A stretch of 64,000 bases of DNA, from NCBI GenBank assembly GCA_023392535.1, contig JAEVYY010000007.1:1-64000 (forward strand). The letters are read 5' to 3'. The translations under genes and the position numbers were made by a program. This document shows positions 18,759-29,071 of this stretch, piece by piece (the first letter of the stretch is position 1; every line of letters starts with the position of its first letter). The notes beneath the pieces are model-generated. The model was not told the origin of the DNA. It saw nothing but the letters and a program-made list of their open reading frames with translations, and made no database searches. This DNA comes from Bacillota bacterium. Its GTDB lineage: Bacteria > Bacillota > Clostridia > Lachnospirales > Lachnospiraceae.

Positions 18759-20193
18759 ATTCATATTTCGAGATATTCATGGACAACATTCAGAGAATAT
18801 AAAATTAAAGAATGAAAAGAAAACTAATTTAAGCGTTGAACAGACTGCCAATCCCTCCATTCTTTTACAAACTTAGAATAGGATCGGGTTGAAATAGGGC
18901 ATGTCTGTTCATTTTGCAAAATAATCGTGAGGGTGCTTTTGTCAATATATATTTAAAATGAACAATACAGGATTTATGGCATATAAAAAAAGATGTATCA
19001 AGCTGTGGCAGGATCTCCTGTATAGTGCCGTGAAATTCCTGCATGGAAGAACTGGTATAGAGTTGAAGTTTATGTGGGTTTCCGCTTGTTTTAATACAGT
19101 ATATTTCTTCCAGGGCAACTGAAACAAGACGAGAACCTAATTTTATAGTATGATGAGTATTGAGGATATTGATAAGGAAATAGAAAAGTTAAAACAGTCA
19201 ACTGCCAGTTTACATGAGAAATATCGGAATGATTTGGCAGAACTGATTGAGTGAGTAGACTTTGTAGATGGAAAGCATTTACGGGTAAGATGGAAGTTCA
19301 TGGATTAGTAAGAGTATTAAAAAATTTTATGGCTGAACAGAAAGCTAGTTGAGATGGGAGAAAAGTAAGAGAGTGCTTTCTATTTTGGTATAATATGGAA
19401 AGTAATCTTGATATTTGTTTTATGTATGGTATATTAGAATAAGACAAAAGTACTATAAAAAGGGGAGTGAGAGAAGGGGCAACAGATACTTTTATATCAT
19501 CTATAGACTATAAAAAATAAATAGTGATTTGCAAAGTATAGTTTCACAATAAGATTCTCTAATTTTGAGGCTAGTGATAAGGGAAACAGGACTTAAAAAT
19601 ATATCAGAACTAAAAACCAATATAAGTAATCTACAAGCAGAAATTGAAAAGACAATGGTAGAAGAAGGTACAATTAGGCAGAGTAATAGTGAAGTAAAAA
19701 CTACTCAAGAATCTGATCAACCATCATCAATAACAACAGTAAACCCACAACCAGATGATACATCCTCATTAAAAGCAGATCAATATAAACAACAAGCGCA
19801 AAGTTTATTTGATGTAAAGGTACTAGAGGGAACAGTAATGACAGATGCCTAAGTAGTAGACTCATCAACAGAGATAGGGGCTGATGATATTGATTAATAG
19901 GTGGAATATGGTAAATTAATGAATTTAATACACTTAAGACTCGGGATTAACGGAAGGCGGTTAGAATTAACAGGACGTTACAATATATTTTATACTGTAA
20001 GAGGCGGATTACTTTTGGATTGCACTTCGCTATAGTATATTTTTAGTTTTATTAATGCGTTAAATATGTATTCTATCGCAAAAAAAACGCAATCCGTCAA
20101 AAAAAGCAACAAAAGGGAAACGAAAGATTAAAATAATAAATACAAATATAATTTTAATTTAAAAAAATTCTAATGATGTGGAGAAGTATAATT
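18759..20193. other. Long AT-rich gap with gene remnants only
   Basis: No intact gene is supported in these 1.4 kb. A short reading frame at 19151-19252 (MMSIEDIDKEIEKLKQ, coiled-coil-like) is followed in other frames by residual coding-like text and stops. One degraded gene is listed at 19565-19897. The stretch marks the left edge of the island and looks like eroded former coding DNA. Confidence 0.55.
19565..19897 (+). pseudogene. Degraded small gene, unknown function
   Basis: A TTG-started frame of 95 residues has an N-terminal heptad-like helix and a Ser/Thr/Pro-rich middle. It ends at a TAA (19850-19852), but the same frame continues sensibly for 14 more codons (VVDSSTEIGADDID) to a second stop at 19895-19897. 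There is no good ribosome-binding site. This is best read as a broken gene. I recognise no family. Confidence 0.4.
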
Positions 20194-21099
20194 ATGAATG
20201 GTCAGATTAAAAAATATATCGCGATAATGCCTCGTACTAACGGAAAAGCAAAAAGGCGAGTTGCTATGGCGGTTATTCTAATAGTATTAATTGCTATAAT
20301 CAGCGGATTGACTATATATAGTAATTCGCCAAACCAACAGTTGAAGAAGAGGTTAACTTTAGGAGAAAAATATTTAGAAGAATTGAACTATGAGCAAGCA
20401 CTTGTGGCTTTTGAAACGGCGCTAAATATTGATAAGAAAAATATTAAAGCTTTAGAGGGAACTTCTAGTGCATATATTGGTATTGCTCAAAATTCAATAG
20501 AAACAGATGCCATAATAGAGGCATATAGAAATGCTATAACCTATAATCCCAAGAATGAAATAGCATATAGTGAACTTGCAGATGTCTATGTTGATAAACG
20601 ACAATATGAAGAAGCCGTGGCATTATTAACGGAAGGATATAATAACATTCGAAGTAAAAATCTAGAAAATAAGCTTGCAAAAGTAAAGTCTGAATATATC
20701 AAAATTCAGGAGAAGGAAATGATAGCGAAAGAAAAAACTGAACCTAAGATTTTCGAGTGCTTCTTTTTTTCAAATTCAGATGTATACGGAGATGAATATG
20801 AAATTCTTAACGCTAATTATAATTTTGGTATTCTTACTTATGGAGTTCGATTTGAAAAAAACATACAAGTATACGACAATAAAGGAATTTCGACAACAAT
20901 ATCAGAAGCTCAAATTAGTTGGGACGATTCAATTAATACTGATTTAGATAATTTAGTAGGACATAATGTAAGAATAAAGGGATATATATTATATAAGCCA
21001 ACGGGGAGAATCTTTACGGATGAGGAGGAAGGCTGGCAAATTTTTAATCCAAATGGTGAATATACCTTAATAATGCAAGAAGTGGAAATGATGGATTAA
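20194..21099 (+). CDS. Membrane-anchored TPR protein of the T7SS island
   Basis: From ATG 20194 (GGAGAAG at 20180-20186) the protein has about 301 residues. It has a basic N-terminus, one membrane segment around residues 25-46, then TPR-like repeats (YLEELNYEQALVAFETAL, then YNPKNEIAYSELADVY) and a C-terminal domain of unknown type. The first repeat is strongly similar to that of the protein at 33378-34244, so the two are paralogues at either end of the secretion locus. The topology puts the TPRs outside if the N-terminus is inside. A scaffold role in the secretion apparatus is inference. Confidence 0.75.
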   Translation: MNGQIKKYIAIMPRTNGKAKRRVAMAVILIVLIAIISGLTIYSNSPNQQLKKRLTLGEKYLEELNYEQALVAFETALNIDKKNIKALEGTSSAYIGIAQNSIETDAIIEAYRNAITYNPKNEIAYSELADVYVDKRQYEEAVALLTEGYNNIRSKNLENKLAKVKSEYIKIQEKEMIAKEKTEPKIFECFFFSNSDVYGDEYEILNANYNFGILTYGVRFEKNIQVYDNKGISTTISEAQISWDDSINTDLDNLVGHNVRIKGYILYKPTGRIFTDEEEGWQIFNPNGEYTLIMQEVEMMD

Positions 21100-21167
21100 A
21101 ATAATTAATAATTGAATGATTTATGATGCAGTAGAACAAACGAATATACTAAATACAATAAAGTATT

Positions 21168-21199
21168 ATATTGACAAAATATGGGAAAAGAGTCAATAT
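21168..21199. promoter_or_regulatory. Inverted repeat ahead of essC, candidate control site
   Basis: ATATTGAC (21168-21175) and GTCAATAT (21192-21199) form an 8-bp inverted repeat with a 16-base gap. The left arm contains TTGACA, and a TATAAT lies at 21200-21205, but the 23-base spacing is too long for a normal promoter. It may be an activator-dependent promoter, for example for the LytTR regulator encoded downstream. Confidence 0.35.
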
Positions 21200-21225
21200 T
21201 ATAATATTTACAGAGGGGGTAAGGT

Positions 21226-24200
21226 ATGAGTTTAGTATTATCAGTTTATAGTACTAATGCTTTTAAGGAATATTTATTACCAGCTATTAATAATGCCAAT
21301 AGTTCTATTGTTCTATCAAAACTTATTTTTGATTTAGAACAAGACATTGAAATTTTATTAGAAGTATTAGATAGTAAATGGTATTTTCTGAAAACTGATA
21401 AGTATGATATCACTTTACAAAATGAAGTTTATTTTAATAAACCATTAACAAATGGAACCATATTAATGGTAAATACAGATAATGAAAAGCAGATATCCAT
21501 CTTTATAAAAGAAACAGAAAAGTATTTTTCGGTATATGAAAAATTTGATATTAGCAGTTTGGCGACAGAAATTACTATTGGTAAAAATGAAAATAATAGT
21601 ATTGTATATGATGCACTTGGATTAATTTCTAGGAATCATGCTACATTTTTTAAAAAAGGTAGTGGATATATATTAGAAGATACTAGTTCAAATGGTATCT
21701 TTGTTAATAATAAGCGTGTACGAAGCAGAGTACAGTTAGATTTTGGTGATTGTATTGATGTATATGGTATGCGCATTATTTTTATGGGAAAATATCTGGC
21801 AATCAATACAAATGACGAAAAAGTAAAAGTTAACAGAAATGTATTAGAGAATTTTAACTTTAGTGTCTTTGAAAATACGGATATGCACTCTGATAAAAAA
21901 ACAATGTATTTATATCATAGATCACCGCGCCATATAGCCCAAATTGAAAATGAAGAAGTTGAGATAGAAGGACCACCAACTCCAAAGGAACTCAATCAGC
22001 CCTCACTGGCAATGACAATCGGTCCGGCAATGTCAATGGCGTTACCTATGATACTTGGCTGTGGACTTGCGATATATAGTACACAGAAAAGCGGAAATAC
22101 CAGTAGTGCATTTATGTATACAGGCCTTATTACAGCAGTGACATCGGCATTGCTAGGAACTTTCTGGTCAGTTAAAAATTTGAGTCGAGCCAAAAAGAAA
22201 TATTTGGAAGAAGAAAACAAGAGAAATGAATTATATAGTAACTACCTGAAGAAGTGTGATGCAAAGATTAAAGAAAAATATATCAAAAATACCATTGCGT
22301 TAAATGCGATGTACAGACCAGCAGAAGAATGCATTCAATATAATGAACAGAATACAAATTTGTGGAATAGAAATACAACGCATAGTGATTTTATTATGCA
22401 AAGGTTGGGCATGGGCGAGATTCCATTTCAGGTTCCGATTATAATACCAAAAGAAAAATTTACAATGATAAGTGATAATCTAGCGGAGCTGCCATCCAAA
22501 ATAAAAAATAATTATAATAATCTTAAAAATGTTCCAATTTGTGTAGATTTATTAAAAGAAAAATTAATTGGAGTAATTGGTGGAAAAAACAAAGATGGGG
22601 CTATTTCGATGATACATTCCCTGACAGCTCAGATAGCCGCTAATAATTGTTATACCGATGTTAAAATGCTCTTTGTTTATGATGAAAAGGAAAATGATAT
22701 AAACGGGAGATGGAATTTTGCAAAATGGATTCCGCATACATGGAATGAAGGAAAAAATTTTAGATATGTTGCAAAAAATAAACAAGATGCAAGTGATATA
22801 TTTTTTGAACTGACCAATGTACTTCGTGTCAGAGCAGAAAGAAGCGAAATCAATAAGAGCAATAATACCATTCCCAAACCATACTATATTCTGATTATTG
22901 AAAACCAAAATTTTTTGGAAGGAGAATTAATTTCAAAATATATTTTTGATTGCCAGGAAGAATATGGATTGACTACATTAATTTTAGTTGAAAATTATGA
23001 GGACTTACCTAATGAATGCGAATGCATATTAGAAAATAGCAGTTCTTTTTCAGGTGTGTATCATATTTGTGATGACCTAGAAGATAGAGTTGTAATAAAT
23101 TTTGATAGAATTCTACCTGGTAAATTAGAAAATTTTGCAAGAACTATTTCCAGGATTGAAGTCAAAGAAGCAGAAGCGGGAGGAGATATACCTAATACTT
23201 TAAGTTTTTTTGAGATGTATGGAGCAAAAACATTACAGGATTTAAGCGTACTTGACAGATGGAGAAAAAACCGGACATATGACAACATTAAAGCACTTGT
23301 GGGACAAAAAGCAGGTAATGTCCCTTGCTTTTTGGATGTACATGAAAAATATCATGGTCCACATGGTTTGATTGCGGGAACGACAGGATCGGGAAAAAGT
23401 GAAACGCTTCAGACATACATACTTTCTCTTGCCATTAACTTCAGCCCAGATGATATAGGCTTTTTCATCATAGATTATAAAGGTGGTGGAATGGCAAATC
23501 TATTTGAAAAATTACCACATGTAATCGGACAAATAAGTAACTTATCGGGAAATCAGGTCAGAAGAGCTATGGTTTCAATAAAAAGTGAGAATATCAGAAG
23601 GCAGCGCATTTTCAATGAATACGGAGTTAATAACATTAATAATTATACAAGATTGTACAAAAATAATGAAGCAACACTTCCGATTCCTCATATGTTTATT
23701 ATTATTGATGAGTTTGCAGAGTTAAAGAGGGAAGAACCTGATTTTATGCGTGAACTGATAAGTGTAGCGCAAGTCGGCAGAAGTCTTGGAGTTCATTTGA
23801 TTTTAGCGACACAAAAGCCAAGTGGAACTGTGGATGATAATATATGGAGCAATTCGAAATTCAGGTTGTGCCTGCGTGTCCAGGACAGACAGGATAGTAA
23901 CGATATGCTGCATAAAACAGATGCGGCATATATCACGCAGGCAGGAAGATGCTATTTACAGGTAGGAAATGATGAGTTATATGAATTGTTCCAATCTGGT
24001 TTTAGTGGTGCGGAGTATTCCGAAGACAATAGTATAGGAAAAAATGATATAGCTAAAATGATTTCAATTAATGGTAAGCCTGCAATAATAGGAAACAGAA
24101 CAAAAATAAAGCAAAAAGAGACGGAACATATCAATTGGATTCTGTCAATCACATCGGTATTATCGGATGTGATTCAAAGTCATGGCTGTGATTTATCAGA

Positions 24201-26232
24201 ATGCAGGGGAAATGGAGTATTACAGAATGAAATTATTAGTCAGACTTTTGAATCCTTGATGAAGTATAAAATTGATTATCCAGCTAGTGAAAATAACATA
24301 AAAAGAATGGCGGATTTTCTGTGCATTTATTTGAATGTTATGAGTGGTAGTGGAAGTATGAGTGAAGAAGAGACCGTACGAAAAATCATGGCAGAAGCTG
24401 AATTAGGCAGAAAAAAACTACCGGAAATAAAAGAGAAAACGCAGCTTGATGCAGTAGTCGAGTACTTAGACAAAATTGCAAAGTCAAATGGTTATGTAAA
24501 TAATCTTCAGTTATGGTTGCCGGTTTTACCGGTCGAGCTTTATCTTGAAGATCTTTCGCAAGAGGAATCTAATATTTTTGATGGTAATAAATGGCCTGTA
24601 TACCATAAAAAATGGACACTTGAAGTGGAAATTGGGCTTTATGATGATCCAGTAAATCAGGCACAGGCTCCGCTCACTATTAACTTGGCAGAAAACGGAA
24701 ACCATGCAGTATGTGGAACCGTTGTTAGTGGGAAAAGTACATTTTTGCAAACATTTATATTTGCATTAATCAATAAATATTCACCTGAAGAAATAAATGT
24801 TTATTTAATTGATTTTAGTGTAAAGATGTTAGCGCCATTTGAAGGCGCACCACATGTTGGTGGAATAATGTTTGAAAATGATGATGAAAAATTAGATAAA
24901 TTTTTCACAATGATGGAACAAATAATTGAACAGCGTAAAACTATGCTCAGAGGAGGAAATTATGCCCAATTTGTTCAGGTAAAGGGGAAGATTGAAGTTC
25001 CGGCTATTGTAATAGCAATAGACAATTTTTCCAATTTTAAGGCAAAGACTAATAGTAAGTTTGACAATTTAATAATACAGATTGCCAAAGAAGGGGTTGG
25101 GTATGGCATTTTTCTTGTAATATCAGCAGCAGGATTTGGTATAAATGAAATTCCTTCAAGGATAGCAGATAATCTACGAACGGTTATCACTTTGTCCATG
25201 AATGATAAGTTTCAATATTGTGAGGTATTAAGAAACAATAAAATAGATGTTTTGCCTGAAAATGATGTAAAAGGACGTGGACTTGCGAATGTTGGAGGAA
25301 CTATTTTAGAGTTCCAAACAGCTTTAGCACTTAAAGCCCCGGATGATTTCAGCAGAGCAGAAAAGATACATAAATTGTGCGTGCATATGTGTAGTGTTTG
25401 GACGGGAGCAAAAGCAAAGGCAATTCCGGAAATTCCAGAAAAGCCAGTTTGGGATGAATTTGATAAGCTGGAAGAATATAATGAAGTAACAATGGATGAT
25501 AGAAGCTTACCGATTGGCTATGATTCTAAAAGAGCTAGTATCTATAGTATTGACTTGTGTAAGAATTACTGCTATATCATTTCAGGGAAAGCACGTACAG
25601 GAAAAACGAATTTATTGAAAGCAATAATGCATTCAGCAAAACATAAAGGCAGTAAGCTAGTTCTTATTGATTTTAATGTAAAATTAGAGGTATTTTCACA
25701 GGCGATAGGAGCTAGATATATATCTACCACAACTCAGTTACACGAATTCTGCAGTGAACTTATTCCAGAATTCAAACAAAGAAATGGGTACAGAAATTCT
25801 TTGAAAAAAGAAGGGGTTGCAGATGAAGAAATTTATGTAAATATGTTGAAGTATGAACGCATTTGTATTTTTGTAGCTGATTTTCCTAATTTTATTAAAC
25901 TGGCTTATAAGCCAGGAGAGGGAATAACAAATGCTTCTGCTTTTATAGAAAATATTATAGATAAGGGAGCACTCCATAATGTTTATTGGTTTGCATGCTA
26001 TAATCAAGATATGTCAAATGAGGTTATAGGGAAAAAGATATATGACAATTTTATTAAGGATAAAACCGGAATTCATTTTGGGGGAAATGTAGCTGCGCAA
26101 CGACTATTCCAGTATGATTATATTCCTTATTTAGAGCAATCGAGAACGATGAAGTCTGGGATAGGGTTACTGTCAACAATAAATGATGAGTCAGAAGTCG
26201 CGAAGGTAGTAGTACCTTTGGTAAGAGGATAA
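21226..26232 (+). CDS. essC: Type VII secretion ATPase EssC with N-terminal FHA domain
   Basis: The 1668-residue motor of WXG100 export begins with a beta-rich domain and then an FHA domain (about 112-185, with TIGKNENNS, SRNHA and SSNGIFVNN). Two membrane helices lie near 261-285 and 295-316. Three FtsK/SpoIIIE ATPase domains follow. The Walker A of D1 is GTTGSGKS (718-725) with Walker B FIIIDEFAEL; D2 has GTVVSGKS (1164-1171) with IAIDNF; D3 has GKARTGKT (1454-1461) with a degenerate Walker B (IFVADF). Only D1 looks fully catalytic, as in known EssC proteins. AGAGGGGG precedes ATG 21226. The regulator gene follows after one base. Confidence 0.95.
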   Translation: MSLVLSVYSTNAFKEYLLPAINNANSSIVLSKLIFDLEQDIEILLEVLDSKWYFLKTDKYDITLQNEVYFNKPLTNGTILMVNTDNEKQISIFIKETEKYFSVYEKFDISSLATEITIGKNENNSIVYDALGLISRNHATFFKKGSGYILEDTSSNGIFVNNKRVRSRVQLDFGDCIDVYGMRIIFMGKYLAINTNDEKVKVNRNVLENFNFSVFENTDMHSDKKTMYLYHRSPRHIAQIENEEVEIEGPPTPKELNQPSLAMTIGPAMSMALPMILGCGLAIYSTQKSGNTSSAFMYTGLITAVTSALLGTFWSVKNLSRAKKKYLEEENKRNELYSNYLKKCDAKIKEKYIKNTIALNAMYRPAEECIQYNEQNTNLWNRNTTHSDFIMQRLGMGEIPFQVPIIIPKEKFTMISDNLAELPSKIKNNYNNLKNVPICVDLLKEKLIGVIGGKNKDGAISMIHSLTAQIAANNCYTDVKMLFVYDEKENDINGRWNFAKWIPHTWNEGKNFRYVAKNKQDASDIFFELTNVLRVRAERSEINKSNNTIPKPYYILIIENQNFLEGELISKYIFDCQEEYGLTTLILVENYEDLPNECECILENSSSFSGVYHICDDLEDRVVINFDRILPGKLENFARTISRIEVKEAEAGGDIPNTLSFFEMYGAKTLQDLSVLDRWRKNRTYDNIKALVGQKAGNVPCFLDVHEKYHGPHGLIAGTTGSGKSETLQTYILSLAINFSPDDIGFFIIDYKGGGMANLFEKLPHVIGQISNLSGNQVRRAMVSIKSENIRRQRIFNEYGVNNINNYTRLYKNNEATLPIPHMFIIIDEFAELKREEPDFMRELISVAQVGRSLGVHLILATQKPSGTVDDNIWSNSKFRLCLRVQDRQDSNDMLHKTDAAYITQAGRCYLQVGNDELYELFQSGFSGAEYSEDNSIGKNDIAKMISINGKPAIIGNRTKIKQKETEHINWILSITSVLSDVIQSHGCDLSECRGNGVLQNEIISQTFESLMKYKIDYPASENNIKRMADFLCIYLNVMSGSGSMSEEETVRKIMAEAELGRKKLPEIKEKTQLDAVVEYLDKIAKSNGYVNNLQLWLPVLPVELYLEDLSQEESNIFDGNKWPVYHKKWTLEVEIGLYDDPVNQAQAPLTINLAENGNHAVCGTVVSGKSTFLQTFIFALINKYSPEEINVYLIDFSVKMLAPFEGAPHVGGIMFENDDEKLDKFFTMMEQIIEQRKTMLRGGNYAQFVQVKGKIEVPAIVIAIDNFSNFKAKTNSKFDNLIIQIAKEGVGYGIFLVISAAGFGINEIPSRIADNLRTVITLSMNDKFQYCEVLRNNKIDVLPENDVKGRGLANVGGTILEFQTALALKAPDDFSRAEKIHKLCVHMCSVWTGAKAKAIPEIPEKPVWDEFDKLEEYNEVTMDDRSLPIGYDSKRASIYSIDLCKNYCYIISGKARTGKTNLLKAIMHSAKHKGSKLVLIDFNVKLEVFSQAIGARYISTTTQLHEFCSELIPEFKQRNGYRNSLKKEGVADEEIYVNMLKYERICIFVADFPNFIKLAYKPGEGITNASAFIENIIDKGALHNVYWFACYNQDMSNEVIGKKIYDNFIKDKTGIHFGGNVAAQRLFQYDYIPYLEQSRTMKSGIGLLSTINDESEVAKVVVPLVRG

Positions 26233-26233
26233 A

Positions 26234-26953
26234 ATGTTTTCTGTATTACTTTATGATACGAATTTAAAAGAATTAGAAGAGATAAATAAAGTTATCAAAG
26301 ATATTATAGCAACAGCAATGGATGAACCTTGTTATATATGTAAGTGTTATAGTGGTTCTGAAGTTGCGACAATATTACAAAATCTTGAAATATTGGATTT
26401 GACTTGTTTTGATATTACAGGTGAAAGCGGGATTTTACATACAGAAGGAATACGTAAAAGGTATCTGAACGCAGAAATACTTTTGCTTGCTGATACAAAA
26501 ATGTCTCCTGTTATATATATGCGGCCAAGTATCATGGCTTCATCCTTGATATTGAAACCATTTACAGTCGCGGATACTCAGGTATTGCAGGAGTTTGTGG
26601 ACGCATTTATTGAGAAACGACTGGAGAAAAGCAACGATAAGATTTTTGCATTGGAAACACAGGAAGGAATTATTAATATTCCATTTCTCAAAATTTTTTA
26701 TTTCGAAGCGAAAAATAAAAAAGTCTCTGTCCGTCTTAGAAATGAAGAATATACTTTTTATGATACGTTAGATAACCTGGAAAAACAGTTGCCGGACAAT
26801 TTTCTTCGGTGCCACAGAGGATTTATTGTGAATACCCTAAAAATAACGAAATTGTTGTTTGCACAGAATCTGATTATTCTTGAAAAGGATTTTAATATAC
26901 CTGTATCGAGAAGTTATAAAGGAACAATAAAGGGGATAATGAAAAACTCATGA
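26234..26953 (+). CDS. LytTR-family response regulator inside the T7SS operon
   Basis: The 239-residue protein has a diverged receiver domain (candidate phospho-Asp60 in FDITG, Lys in LILKPF) and a C-terminal LytTR DNA-binding domain (about 135-235, with KIFYFEAKNKKVSVR, FLRCHRGFIVN and PVSRSYK). No cognate histidine kinase is nearby. Its position between essC and the substrate genes suggests local control of the operon, perhaps autoregulation. The atypical receiver may respond to something other than phosphorylation. Confidence 0.85.
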   Translation: MFSVLLYDTNLKELEEINKVIKDIIATAMDEPCYICKCYSGSEVATILQNLEILDLTCFDITGESGILHTEGIRKRYLNAEILLLADTKMSPVIYMRPSIMASSLILKPFTVADTQVLQEFVDAFIEKRLEKSNDKIFALETQEGIINIPFLKIFYFEAKNKKVSVRLRNEEYTFYDTLDNLEKQLPDNFLRCHRGFIVNTLKITKLLFAQNLIILEKDFNIPVSRSYKGTIKGIMKNS

Positions 26954-27645
26954 ATGTATCAAAAGCATACTTGCTTACATTTCAGCAATTTTTGGTTCTT
27001 TTGCATGGTAAAAAGATAACTGATTTAATTATATTTGAGGAACTTCAGCAGACGGTTGTTAATGAAAAAGAAATTATTCAGACAATTTCAACACTTATGG
27101 TACAGGGCATAGTAAAAAATGTGGAAGAAGAGTATGTGCTGAATGATGAAATAAGTGAGATACTGGAGACATTGCAGAATTGTAATCGAATTTTAATTGA
27201 GTATACCTATAAGAATAGCATGCCTGCAAGGTGTATTTACATAACGGAAAAAATAGTAGTAATTCAAATTGATGAAGTTTCTGGTAATAGAATCAGAATT
27301 GAGTGTTTTTCCAGAGATACTTTTGAAAGTGAACTTTTTGAAAATGAAATTCTGGAAAATATGCAGGCAAGTGATTTGTTATGCGAAAATAACAATGAAA
27401 ATGAATACAGGGATTATGAAATCAAAACTGTAATAGAGGATACATTCCATTCCGATGTAGATAAACTTTTAGAAGATGATAAGACTTATTTGATCATTGA
27501 TCAATATGAAAGAGGAAATGTAGAAAAGATAAAGAGATCTATTGTCATAAAAAATATTCTGAGTGATTTTATAGTGCAATTAAAAGTTGGTAGTGTAAAT
27601 ATCAAGAAATATACAAAACTGGAATTGCTTGAATTATATAAATAA
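26950..27645 (+). CDS. T7SS-locus protein of unknown function, winged-helix-like N-terminus
   Basis: The 231-residue protein overlaps the regulator stop by 4 bases (ATGA), so it is translationally coupled. Residues 1-70 look like a winged helix (helices, then a GIVKNVEEEYVLND hairpin). The rest is alternating strand and helix with an acidic middle. I recognise no family with confidence. The general layout and position recall EspG-type chaperones of actinobacterial ESX systems, but that is only a shape comparison. Confidence 0.65.
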   Translation: MNVSKAYLLTFQQFLVLLHGKKITDLIIFEELQQTVVNEKEIIQTISTLMVQGIVKNVEEEYVLNDEISEILETLQNCNRILIEYTYKNSMPARCIYITEKIVVIQIDEVSGNRIRIECFSRDTFESELFENEILENMQASDLLCENNNENEYRDYEIKTVIEDTFHSDVDKLLEDDKTYLIIDQYERGNVEKIKRSIVIKNILSDFIVQLKVGSVNIKKYTKLELLELYK

Positions 27646-27658
27646 GGAGAAAGTAGAT

Positions 27659-27907
27659 ATGATTTTAGTGGATATTTATGTCCCATCTGTAGATAAAGAG
27701 TATAATTTTAGTCTAGATGAAAATGTACCAATTCAAACAATCTTGGAAGAAATTACGGAGATGGTTGCACAAAAAGAGAAGACTTGCTTGTTTGGGGATT
27801 TCAACAATATGGTATTATGTTCTAAGGAGACAGAACGGATACTTCCTGGAAATTCGACGCTATTGGAATGTAATATTGTAACAGGGAGTCTGTTACTTCT
27901 TGTATAA
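27659..27907 (+). CDS. esaB: YukD/EsaB-like ubiquitin-fold protein
   Basis: From ATG 27659 (TAAGGAGA at 27643-27650) the protein has 82 residues. It reads as the small ubiquitin-like YukD/EsaB component of Firmicutes T7SS: strand-rich start MILVDIYVPS, a central helix with VPIQTILEEITEMV, and the closing TGSLLLLV. EsaB is needed for secretion in Staphylococcus and Bacillus, in an accessory role. An upstream start at 27629 would overlap the previous gene and lacks a ribosome-binding site. Confidence 0.82.
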   Translation: MILVDIYVPSVDKEYNFSLDENVPIQTILEEITEMVAQKEKTCLFGDFNNMVLCSKETERILPGNSTLLECNIVTGSLLLLV

Positions 27908-28005
27908 GTGGTTATATATCTTTAAAAAGATGCATTTCATCAAGAATACTCTAGGGAATGAAGAATTTATGATAGAATTCCAATAACAGAGTGAAAGGGG
28001 ATAAA

Positions 28006-28362
28006 ATGTTTGAAGTATTATGCCAGCAATTAAATATGTCATCATCCGATTTAGAATCAAAAATCAGAACTCTAAATATCAGATTAAACGAATTAAGAAC
28101 TATTACAAATAACCTGCATTCCCTTTCAGGAATGGATGCAGTTATAAAAAAATTACGAATCGAAGAAGAAAATTTATCGATGCAGATTGGCAAACTGGAT
28201 TCCATGAAACAGGGTCTTACAAGGATTAATCAAACATACAGAACATGTGAAAATCGGATACAGGATGAAATAGAGCAAAATTGTGTGAAATACCCGGCAA
28301 GGAAAGTAACAGGGCTAAGATTGGACAGTGTAAATGCAATTATACCAGATTTTTCTTTATAA
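28006..28362 (+). CDS. Small helical protein preceding the WXG100 genes
   Basis: From ATG 28006 (GAAAGGGG at 27993-28000) the protein has 118 residues, almost all helical with heptad-like spacing (LESKIRTLNIRLNELRTI), and ends in a short non-helical tail. It lacks W-x-G. Its size and coiled-coil character fit helper proteins that pair with LXG-type substrates or WXG100 proteins, but no family is recognised. Confidence 0.7.
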   Translation: MFEVLCQQLNMSSSDLESKIRTLNIRLNELRTITNNLHSLSGMDAVIKKLRIEEENLSMQIGKLDSMKQGLTRINQTYRTCENRIQDEIEQNCVKYPARKVTGLRLDSVNAIIPDFSL

Positions 28363-28401
28363 TTTTGAGATAAGAAATTTTATTTGAAAAAGGAGGCTCT
28401 T

Positions 28402-28707
28402 ATGGCAAATCAGAAAATAGCAAATAATATTTTGATATTTGATAGGGACATAAGTGAATATGAGCAGTCATTAGCTGTAATAAAACAAAATATGGATGCT
28501 ATATTTGCGAATATGTCGGAACTCGATACAATGTGGGAAGGAGAAGCAAACAAAGCATTTATTTACCAATTTAATCTAGATTATGAGAATATGTTAAACT
28601 TCTGTCAGTTTGCAGAGGATATTTTAGAATCTTTAAAATATGCAAAGACAGAATATACTTTGTGTGAGAACGCAGTGAATAGTATTGTAAATGCAATTAG
28701 GTTGTAA
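28402..28707 (+). CDS. WXG100 family protein 1
   Basis: The protein has 101 residues from ATG 28402 behind AAGGAGG. It is a two-helix hairpin with W-E-G at the turn (TMWEGEAN) and a C-terminal Y-x-x-x-E export motif (YTLCE). It is the first of five WXG100 genes in a row, each with its own strong ribosome-binding site. Confidence 0.9.
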   Translation: MANQKIANNILIFDRDISEYEQSLAVIKQNMDAIFANMSELDTMWEGEANKAFIYQFNLDYENMLNFCQFAEDILESLKYAKTEYTLCENAVNSIVNAIRL

Positions 28708-28719
28708 AGGAGGGGGATG

Positions 28720-29046
28720 ATGTCAATACAAGGAAATGTTTCGATTAAGGTAACTCCGGAAGTTTTAGTGTCCAAAGCAGACGAAGTATCAATTAAAATC
28801 GAAAAAATAGCTAGTAGTTTTTCAGAGTTAGAAAAAATAATGACTGGTACAGAGAGTTACTGGCAGGGAGAAGCTGGAGAAATTCACAGAAAATTATATA
28901 AAGATCAAAAAAAAAATATGGATGAGATAATTCGACGCCTGAAAGAACACCCAATTGATCTTAGAAGCATTGCACAAAAATATAAAATAGTAGAAACAGA
29001 AGCAGTATCATTGGCTGCTTCCTTACCTGGAGATGTGATAGAATAA
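28720..29046 (+). CDS. WXG100 family protein 2
   Basis: The protein has 108 residues. Of two adjacent ATGs, 28720 has the better 6-base spacing from AAAGGAGG; 28717 is possible. The turn motif is YWQGEA and the export motif YKIVE. The C-terminal SLPGDVI tail is shared with WXG100 protein 5, so these two are close paralogues. Confidence 0.9.
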   Translation: MSIQGNVSIKVTPEVLVSKADEVSIKIEKIASSFSELEKIMTGTESYWQGEAGEIHRKLYKDQKKNMDEIIRRLKEHPIDLRSIAQKYKIVETEAVSLAASLPGDVIE

Positions 29047-29071
29047 TTGGTTTATAAATAAGGAGGGAAAA

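Noticed and set aside
19151..19400. C-terminus of a serine recombinase
   Set aside because: A short coiled-coil-like frame and a few suggestive residues only; no catalytic or zinc-ribbon motif supports it.
21171..21205. Ordinary sigma-A promoter for essC
   Set aside because: TTGACA and TATAAT are present but 23 bases apart, too far for unaided initiation.
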